Shown: piece after piece, positions 55,590-64,000 of the stretch
How the letters are laid out: each line of letters begins with the position of its first letter
Position numbering within the stretch: position 1 is the first letter of the stretch
Source of the DNA: Homalodisca vitripennis
Taxonomy: Eukaryota; Arthropoda; Insecta; Hemiptera; Cicadellidae
Reading direction: 5' to 3'
Assembly: GCF_021130785.1 (NCBI RefSeq)
Contig: NC_060210.1
Location: 187,000,501 to 187,064,500 of the forward strand
DNA length: 64,000 nucleotides
The notes under the pieces: model-generated
What the model was told of the DNA's origin: nothing
Databases searched by the model: none
What the model saw: the letters and a program-made list of their open reading frames with translations, nothing else
Made by a program: the position numbers and the translations under genes

Positions 55590-58220
55590 TTATATACATT
55601 TAAAAATTACCGTATCTAAGAATCTACTTCTGGAAGTAATCTTCAGATTTCTATCTGATCAGGAGTGCCTGAAGAAAATCTTAAATGAGATCAGAGTTTT
55701 TATGGTGCAAAACTTATCAGATTAAACCTCAATTATTCAATTTATGATTTAGTGATGATAAATATACGTTTTCTTACTTATTCTTGAAAACAATTAATGA
55801 TCTCTAACACATTCCCGATAAACCAATATGAAAAAACAACGATAAGATGTAACATATTACATGTAATATGTAAATTGGTTTCAATTTTAAAATATCACTT
55901 CATTGATATATTTTATGTGGGTGGGCATGACGTTGGGTTTACAACCATTCCACTTGGTTGGCCCAGGTATGAGATGTATATTAAAAAATTTATTATTTTA
56001 TTTTCTTTTCTCAATTAGGATACGCTTTAAGTTACCCTTAAGAGAAATTTATAAAGTTTCGATATCTCTATGCCGAGTCCCATAGATATATACTATAATT
56101 TAAAATGCATCCATTTGATATACACCGAGAAAACGTTTATGTTATTACTAATTACAATGATTTAAACACTGTAAATTTCTGACCTAATAAAGAAATAATA
56201 TAAGCTACATTACATATTTGATTATACTTTCGGTAAAGATCTTATATATTACTGATTCCTATACAAACAACGACACATCTATTAATTAACATATTATTCC
56301 TAAGTATGACCACGTGTTAGTATTTCAATAGCAGTAGTTATAGTATCTCTGGTTTCATTATAGGAAGAGGATCGATGTATATTGCGGCGAAATGTATATT
56401 AAATTGAATGTTTTAAGCGACTACGATACAACGCATTCGATAAAACCTTGAGTGGTGATCTCCGTAAACATTACTGACGTTCATAACAAAATAAAAAATT
56501 GGGAAAAAAGCTTGGAAGGGTCAAAAATACACGCTGCAGATCAACAGCGACAAGGAGACACATATATTCTGCTCACGTGGTTATGAGATTTATTGATCCT
56601 TCATAATACCTAAATATGATGGATGGCTCAAACACTATCACGGTTTAGACACTCTTGTGAGATCTAGACTTCTCAGTATATAGCATAAAGTTTATTAGTT
56701 ACTAGGAGCACTGAACATTTGGATTAATACTTTACTTGTCACTTGTCACATATTCACAAAGTTTGGAAATTTATATGTAAAATTAATGTAAAATTTTTAT
56801 AATGCACATCATTATTTAATTAACTGAGCACAATGAAAAAACTCTTATTTCGTACAATCTTATATGTTTATATTAAATATGCACTCTATGTAGAAGCGAT
56901 ACGGTAAATAATAACCAGTAATGCTACAGTGCTAGATCTTATTTAAAAAAATATTGCTAAACATGATGCCTACAGTTTGTAACCATTAAAATGTACTAAT
57001 TCTCCATTATTATCTGTCCATTTAACTACATTTAACTACAATTTGTTTACGTACAAGTGATCACGTTCACTGTAACTCGTGCTTCCCGCGTGAACTGATT
57101 GTGTTCCGATCTCGCGCTGATAATATCGTGATTGTTTTGTACTGATGGACAAAGTCATTTGCAATACACAGACCAATACATTTACAACTTTACGGCCTTA
57201 TATAAAACATACCTTATACTGTACATACCTAAATCCAAGAGCGAGGAAATAAATATAAACTTTTGGATTTAACAGTTTCCACAATTTCGGCTGAACCTGT
57301 AGTCCCAGAATCCAGATTGCAGTCGACATCTGATTTAACTTGTACTAACTATAAAACTTATTTAATAGCAAACAAATTTTGAGTTATGACACTAAGTTAT
57401 TTGGTAATTTTGTATTTCTAAATATCAGCTTATAAACCATATAATGAATAATTTAAAATATACCATTATTACTACTAAATACACCTATAATAAGGTATAA
57501 AATTTTAGGCTATCGAATACTCAAGTGCTGCACACGTTAAAAATGCAGACATTAACGTAATTTGGAAATTGTGAAAAAATGCCAAATTATGTTCAAACAC
57601 CATTTTTATTATATAAAGTTAAAACTTTATTTTATAATATTATAGTGGGTGATACAAAATAATACAAAATATATTATTAGAACGGAATGCATTACATTTT
57701 AACTTAATATAAACAAAGTGTTACCTATGCGGTGGTATATTGTGTGCTATCTAGATTTGTCATAGAATACGATTAATCTTATTAGATTAATCGTATTATT
57801 ATGTGGAAGGAGAGATTTAGCATAATTACTATTGTAATTTAAATTGCCGGATCCTCATGATTTATAATAGTTTGATACTCAAGAGAAACCCAAGATAAAA
57901 ATTACAAAGCCTTGAATCTAAATCACTCCAATTTTACAATACTTTCTTCTGTACTAAGTTAATAGGGAATGAGAAAACCAAACAGGTTATTTATTTATAA
58001 GTGAAGTATGAAACATTATGCGGCTCATTTATGGTAGTGAGCCACATTTATATTACAATCTAACTACCCAATTTATTACTACACTCATTAGTAATATTAT
58101 ACTAAGATTAAGAACTATTCTCATGTAAACTATACTAAACCAATTAATATAAGTGTGCCATTCTGAAACAACAATTTTAACCAAATTGATTTAAATATTT
58201 TAAGTAGAACAATACATTAC
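54561..58220. other. No gene seen; AT microsatellites
   Basis: AT-rich. AT runs lie at about 54930-54958 and 55552-55586, the latter following (AAAT)n. The segment 55380-55440 (CTAAGCTTGCAGAGAAGCAA, GCTCCTACAGTGGAGG) is related to 60044-60095 (CTAAGCATGGAGAGAAGCAG, GCTCCTGTAGGGAGG), a further dispersed repeat pair. Confidence 0.5.
57766..57797. repeat. Perfect 14-bp stem inverted repeat, 4-base loop
   Basis: AATACGATTAATCT, loop TATT, then AGATTAATCGTATT. The arms pair without mismatch. Context is AT-rich and non-coding; it has no T tract or neighbouring gene that would make it a terminator. Confidence 0.9.
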
Positions 58221-58287
58221 CTAGTGTTTGTGTCGTGTGTGTATTAGTGTAAGTGGGGCGACTTCCTGCCGCATTGGCCGCATCACC
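58221..58287 (-). CDS. Candidate 67-bp internal exon, unknown protein
   Basis: On the minus strand an excellent acceptor (TTTTTTTATTGTTACAG, AG at 58288-58289) and a good donor (ACTAG|GTAATG, GT at 58219-58220) bound 67 bp. Only one frame is fully open: GDAANAAGSRPTYTNTHTTQ then TL and one extra base (phase 0 in, phase 1 out). The segment is GC-richer than its surroundings. Another strong minus-strand acceptor (GTTCTGATTATTTTCAG, AG at 58644-58645) lies 356 bp upstream. Low-complexity Ala/Thr composition prevents family assignment. Could be an exon of a large gene whose other exons lie outside. Confidence 0.4.
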
Positions 58288-59069
58288 CTGTAACAATAAA
58301 AAAATACAGCATGTTTTACTGTATAATGAAAAACCATAGAGTTCCCAACACCAATATAATCACAGAAATATACCTTCATTAAACAAATATTGTTAGTATT
58401 AAGTATATTCATGGAACAAATATGTAAATTTAAGTCTAATATTAGCAGATAAATTTAGTTACCTAATATGTTGTGTAGTGGAGAATTTTTGTTCTAGTTA
58501 AATGCAGTTCTACACGCACGCACACTTTCACACTTTCCCATTCAATCATCATTCATACTTTGTGTGTTTTGCAACACACGTGGGGAAGTGTTACGTGATA
58601 GTGTCAAAGAGGGGACGACAAGCCAACGCAGGACCGAAGCCACCTGAAAATAATCAGAACAAAGCTCTCGAATCACAAATATGACATCAATTAGTAGGCT
58701 GATTTATTTATAACACCTTATAAAAGAGTTTAATAGCGGTCTTGAGATTTGATTAAAATGTAGTTTCAGAATGGCATTAAATTTACACCTGAAATGTCCC
58801 AAATACTTACAGTACTGTGTCATCTCGCATTGAGGATAAGTAATATACCACGCTGAAACACAATTTCATATTAATAATCAAAACATAATGAGTCAATTAT
58901 GAAATTAATACTTGATATATATATATAATTAATTTAGTAGTGGTATATACATTTGTACATATATGTATATAAGTTCCGGGAACCAAGTTGTCTAAGACGT
59001 TGAACTTTAGATGTAAGCTAGAAATAGTACAGGTTTAAGTTTAGTTTTTGCATTGACAAATTTAAAGCT

Positions 59070-59123
<54 letters not shown>

Positions 59124-59270
59124 CATACTAAGTGGAATTAAGGTTTATTCAAATGTCTAATGGAAGTATCATTTAAAGAAAAAACAATCTATTATAGTTT
59201 GATAAAACGTCGTGGCTATTCTAATTACCAGTGAAATTTTTACGCATGTAATTTTTGTTAATGTAGATTG
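58288..59270. other. No confident gene
   Basis: Contains the orphan acceptor at 58644-58645 followed by open minus-strand sequence (GFGPALACRPLFDTIT in one frame, closed by TAA), and an (AT)n run at 59071-59121. Otherwise AT-rich and empty. Confidence 0.4.
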
Positions 59271-59274
59271 TCTT

Positions 59275-59700
59275 GATCATGATGTTAAAAAGAAAAGTGA
59301 GGTCACTAACACACCGAGGCAAGAAATGACTGACGGCAAGGAAGACCGACATCAGTACCTTAATCGCCAATCCGACTCGCGGTCGAGTCCTCATTTGTGC
59401 TCCAGCAGGCGAAATCGAAATGGCGTGTGCTGGTGTCACTGTAGGTTCGGGATCAAGCCATAAAATGCACTATTCCCTGTCAGAACGCTGCCAGACCTCG
59501 GGAAACAAACAGTCGGGAATCACTAGCAATCCCACACTAATGTCAATCCACCGTCTCTTTATCACGGACAGAGTGAAGAAACAGTCATGGGAGTAGACGT
59601 TTGTCCATCCAAAATTCTGCTTTAGTAGGGAAGGGAAAAATCTGAGAGATTTTGCAGGGAATATTTCCGCCATCACTTAGTCTCATTTGCAAAAGACGAA
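59275..59700. repeat. Diverged repeat pair with 62700-63120, copy 1
   Basis: Shares ACACTAATGTCAATCC against GCACTAATGTAATTCC, GTCTCTTTATCACGGACAGA against GTTTCTTTATCAAGGACAGA, and TTTGCAGGGAATA against TTTGCAGCGAATA. In both copies minus-strand translations show related residues (AHAISISPAGAQ and AHLISLSTAGTQ), so the ancestor may have been coding. Both copies are broken by stops. GC-richer than surroundings. Confidence 0.6.
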
Positions 59701-60517
59701 AATAGTAGGTGCTGTTCTGGATCTGTGACGTAACAAAAAGAAAGAAGAATAAAAACTGTGTATTACTGTAATATCGACTCGCAATTTGTAATATGAGTTG
59801 TCGTAATGTATAGTGATTGGCATTGTAAACTGCTTATAAATAAGATAATTATTATAAGAGATTTTTGACTAGGAAAGAAAGTGTATGTAGTTGTTACTAT
59901 TACTAATATTTTTTTTCACATGAAAAGTTAAACAAAAAATGTACAAGTATTTGCAAAAATATGAAAAAATATTTATTTTTTATTGGTTTACGTTATATTA
60001 AGATAATTATGAAAGCTGTTATATATAGGGTATACTTTTATAACTAAGCATGGAGAGAAGCAGTAATAAGCCTGCTCCTGTAGGGAGGTAACAATGTAAT
60101 GCTTAGCTCAAAATTACAATGTAACTTAAATTACTGTCTATGAGTAACGCGCTGAATTAAAAAACACCAATATGATTTTATAATCAAGATATATAAAGTG
60201 CTATATTCGTTGTTTTAGTTATATTTTGTTTAAACTCTTCTCAACGTTGTATGTACACACACCAACGTTCTATAAAGCATTTATTTGTACATTCACTTCG
60301 GTAATTTTTAGAAACTTTACATACATGTTTGTAATATGATGTACTCATACAACGTCCACTGTATGCTCCGCATCAGACACTGTTGGAATAATTGACAATA
60401 GGCAAGGCTTGTGACGTAATGCTAATTGCGTGCTAAACTATATCTTCCATTTCTGTTTGTTTTAAAAAAACACTCTGGAGAAAGTCTTCGTGATGAAATA
60501 CTTGGTTGAGCGCAATA
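59701..60517. other. No gene seen
   Basis: AT-rich spacer; includes the partner (60044-60095) of the 55.4-kb dispersed repeat. Confidence 0.45.
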
Positions 60518-62640
60518 TTCTGTAAATTTTTTGTAACTCACTAAGTGATAATAGAACGGTAATTAATATTTGAGCACTTGGTGTTTCTTCTATAACAGAA
60601 TTTATAAGTATATAATAAAGAACTAAGTACAAAATTCCTAATTTTTAAATATTATATTTAACGTAAGCGGCTTCTCTAAGGATATAACGAAGTACACGTA
60701 TATCCAGTCAAGGACACGCAATTCAAGTCATTAGGTTAATTTGTTATCGATATATCCTCCTGATTGATAGGCAAAGCTATTATTCAGTTAATTAAAATTC
60801 CAGCTCAATATGAGGTAATGTTTAATTCAGTGTTAGTGTTCAAGTCTAGAAACCATTTGATCCAACTAGGTAACCTTAATATACTACAGATCATGAGAGA
60901 CTTACCTTAGTATTCTTCTTTAAGATTGTACAAAACTACTTTTAGATTTGTTTCTATTTTGAACTCAGTAAAATGCCTGATTATCGAAAGACATAATAAG
61001 GGATATTATGTTTTAATGAGTCGGCACGATTGAAATAAAATACAATAAAATGTGAGAAAAGTTATAATTACCTGTGATTTTTAATACGGCCTCATTTCAA
61101 TTTCTAAAATGAACAAAAGTTTCTATTTATTACCTTATTCCGTTGCAAACGATTTAAAGTTTTTTATCGTCTCTGAAGTAATGCGTCAAATAACGCGAGT
61201 AGAGTCCACTGGATCTTGTGACTACGAATCTTTATAGGAAAACTAAGCATATATTTTAAGTGAAAACTATTTCGTAGCCTAAAACACATAAACCCCACAT
61301 AAAAAACTATCATTTAAGAAAATTCCAAAACAATAAAAATAATTTGTTACATAACAAAAAAATACTGTAACATGTAATCGATAACACGTTTATGTTATGT
61401 AAGTCCAGTCACTTAGGTAGACATTCTTTGTTCAGAACATTTAGATGTTACTTTGGTAGTTTATAAAAAAACTATTTTGTGAATCAACTGATGTTTGGTT
61501 TTGATTTTATATTTATCAGTTGCATCTTTTATCTTTTGTAAGTTGACATTATTTATGCTCATCAATTTTAAAGGAAATTACTGTGAATACAAAGAAAAAG
61601 TAAGAATGAGAAGACCAAGCCTGAAAGATACGCATAATAAAGATTATAAAACCATAACAATGTTACATTAAAAACAACCAATCGTCAGACTCAGATATTA
61701 ATGTCAAATCACCGTCAGGTAAAAATTTACAGACTGAAAATATGTAAGGAAGGAAATGTATATTAGATCTATTAAAACGTTACTTTAAAAACATCTAATG
61801 ACCAACCTTGGCAGGGATAGGGACTGCCTGTGCTTAAAGCAGTAGCCGTGCATTCATCACTGTTACTAGAACCAACAGCAATGGCTGAAGTGACACTGTT
61901 ATACGCACCCAGGTTAGAGCATTACATGGTACTAGGGCCAGTCCTTGGGCAGGTCGTCACTCTTTTACCATGTAATACTCCTCTCCCTTATTAGGTGGGT
62001 TATTTGAGATATTTAGGTTACGTCACGTGTGCTGCAATCTACCGCAGACAATATGCACTTCTTCAACAAGAGAATAATGTAGATCCGTAAATTCTCACTG
62101 AGACGTGGTGAACTTTATAGAATAATTACTCGGTTATACAGTTTAATGTTTCAGTTTATATTATTTTTAAGTGTTATTGAAGTCCGAGTAAATTTAAACA
62201 AGAAAATAGTATTTTATGTAACAAGGCGGTTGATATTTTAATATAAGTCAATTTATTCTATTCTCGGTTGAAATTTAAGTAATATTAATATAGTGCTTAC
62301 CCAATATAAAATGTTGTTACGGTTAACGTAGAATTTCGATCCAATTCCACCCAATCTTTCAAGTGCAGAATGTGCTGACTTGAGAGATGTATCAATATTA
62401 TTTATATATATTTAAATTAATATTAGGATATTAAATGACAAGAATTCCCATATAAATGATACGAATAAGATTAAAACGATAAGACCTGTGCTAAACATTG
62501 AACTACAACAGACCAGTTTACAACGATTACAAGCGAGTTGATATTGAAACCATTGTGAATTTCGTTTTTGTAGAAACTTTCTAACAATGGAATTCATAGA
62601 TTTATGAACCTCATGGAATCTTTCCTTTTATTAAATATTC
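60518..62640. repeat. Diverged direct duplication, copy 2
   Basis: Homologue of 52560-54560, about 8 kb downstream in direct orientation. In this copy the ATG of the open minus-strand frame present in copy 1 (ATGGAATGC at about 53850) has become ATGTAATGC, and the plus-strand exon-like frame starts after a nearby stop. If copy 1 was ever genic, copy 2 has decayed. Confidence 0.75.
61840..62100. promoter_or_regulatory. Hyperconserved block within the duplication, copy 2
   Basis: Counterpart of 53790-54030, including the unchanged GGTTACGTCACGTGTGCTGC word and ATGTAGATCCGTAAATTC. Its high identity against diverged flanks suggests constraint or recent gene conversion. Confidence 0.35.
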
Positions 62641-62699
62641 TTAATAATATCCTTTGTTAATAATTTCCATCCTGTTCTCACTAATACTGTGTTGGAAGT

Positions 62700-63120
62700 T
62701 AGGAGGCCACGACCACAGGTAGCAGAGGGTACGACCATTACCAACGTCCTGGTGACGTCAAAGGGGACGATACGAGGACGAACTCGTAATAGAATATTTA
62801 TTTGAGTCCCAGCAGTGGATAACGAAATTAAATGTGCTGATATCACAGGAGATTTGGAAACCAAACCGGTAAATGTACCAAACCTTGTCAGTACGCCATC
62901 AAAGCCTAGGGAAAAGGCCGGGGAACAGAGGGAAGTGATCTCGCACTAATGTAATTCCGACGTTTCTTTATCAAGGACAGATTTATGAACACCGTTTTCT
63001 TAGGAATACTGGAGCAAATGTACATTTATCCCCAATATTTGCTTTAAAGGAGAGGTTGAGGAAAAGCTGTGAGCGCTTTGCAGCGAATAATACATGCATT
63101 CCTCCTAGGGTTTGGTGACG
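62700..63120. repeat. Diverged repeat pair with 59275-59700, copy 2
   Basis: See the partner at 59275-59700. The 77-residue minus ORF at 62631-62864 overlaps it and reads VISAHLISLSTAGTQI, similar to the partner frame. No named domain. Confidence 0.6.
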
Positions 63121-64000
63121 TTGAATATATAATTCCGACTCAGACTACCCTTTATGTGGAGTTTAATGATAGCTGAATTAGCCAAAACTCATTATTGATG
63201 TCTAAACTTCTGTTCCACTATGATCACCAAGTGGATGCCCATGACACTCTTAGATTGACCAAACAACCTCGCTTCTGGGAAGTGGCATGAGATAATGTTA
63301 ACGCTTGTAAATTTTATATATTTAGATTTAATCCAACAGTAATGCTTTTTAACATAAACATCTAGTACAGCTATAACAACATTGTCTAGTTGAATGAGAT
63401 AATGCAGTTACAACGCTCTCATACTTTTTCCGGGCTCTGACGTTTATTTAATATTTTAATTACTGTCAGAATATTAAAAGGGAGAGAAAATCATTAGTTG
63501 AAATGTCTACATATAATTAAAAATATATTTACATATCTTATGGCCATATTTGGTGTGTGAAGCGTAAGAAAATCTAATTTCAGAAAAAATAATTATTTAA
63601 TATTTTTGACGTGACAACGTCTTAAATTAGGTTGCGGCTCGGAGTCACTCATGAAAAAGTGTAACGCCCGGTAACGTTACGATGCCCGTCCAGTGGGTCA
63701 CGGGATCCGCACGGGATAAAGCAGATAACTGTGGGTCCGCCGCACGGGATAAAGCAGATAACTATGTTTATTCGTGAAAATGTGGAGTGCTTAGATTCGT
63801 CATTTACAACAACTACAACAATAAAGGTAAATAATTGTACACTGATATTTCATTATCGTAAACTATGATTGATTGATTAATTGTTAGATTGACACAAAAG
63901 TTGAGAAACTGAGTTTATAGGTTATGTCATACTATTGACAAAATAATGTTGATAGTGTTAAGTAAATTATTAGTTTAAATCACTCTGCAATCAATCGTAA
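63121..64000. other. No gene; short 33-bp-period direct repeat
   Basis: AT-rich except 63620-63770. There CCGCACGGGATAAAGCAGAT followed by AACT occurs at 63707-63730 and again at 63740-63763, a local duplication with 33-bp period, next to a palindromic GTAACGTTAC at about 63671. Confidence 0.6.

Overview
The window is AT-rich eukaryotic DNA with no operon-like gene packing, no long intact ORF and many transposon fossils. The repertoire fits an insect or other arthropod: Helitrons with the CCGCGGCTTCGCACGC-type 3' end, a DUF4817-type mariner, a CR1/L2-like LINE, a Penelope-like remnant, TA-flanked MITEs and a tRNA-like SINE head. I suspect a hemipteran, but the sequence does not settle that. 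The longest ORFs are transposon pieces or translations of tandem repeats. No complete host gene is visible.

Layout: 0-1.3 kb, a 159-bp satellite. 1.3-9.3 kb, AT-rich DNA with a 463-bp mariner-type MITE, a double-headed Helitron, a small MITE and a foldback element. 9.3-13.8 kb, mostly empty, with a tRNA-like SINE head and one candidate minus-strand exon. 13.8-24.7 kb, a very large imperfect inverted repeat (two arms of about 3 kb around a 4.7-kb spacer). 26.7-27.8 kb, a mariner with an internally deleted transposase. 29.9-31.4 kb, a 153-bp array, followed by a long (CA)n. 33.8-35.5 kb, a 14-unit, 113-bp array that contains the splice acceptor and first codons of a candidate minus-strand terminal exon. 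37.6 kb, a candidate signal-peptide exon. 39.7-41.4 kb, one Helitron nested in another. 42.6-43.4 kb, a Penelope-like GIY-YIG remnant. 44.3-49.2 kb, a decayed LINE whose ORF1 joins an Ulp1/SENP8-like cysteine protease to an SGNH esterase-like domain, followed by endonuclease and reverse transcriptase. 52.5-63.1 kb, old direct duplications about 8 kb apart with one unusually conserved block of about 240 bp, plus a well-formed 67-bp candidate exon at 58.2 kb.

If the exon candidates are real, all lie on the minus strand, so the window could be intronic or terminal sequence of one or more long-intron genes. The sequence alone cannot show that they belong together. The most unusual items are the 113-bp exon/acceptor satellite, the protease-esterase LINE ORF1, the giant inverted repeat and the twin dual-head Helitrons.
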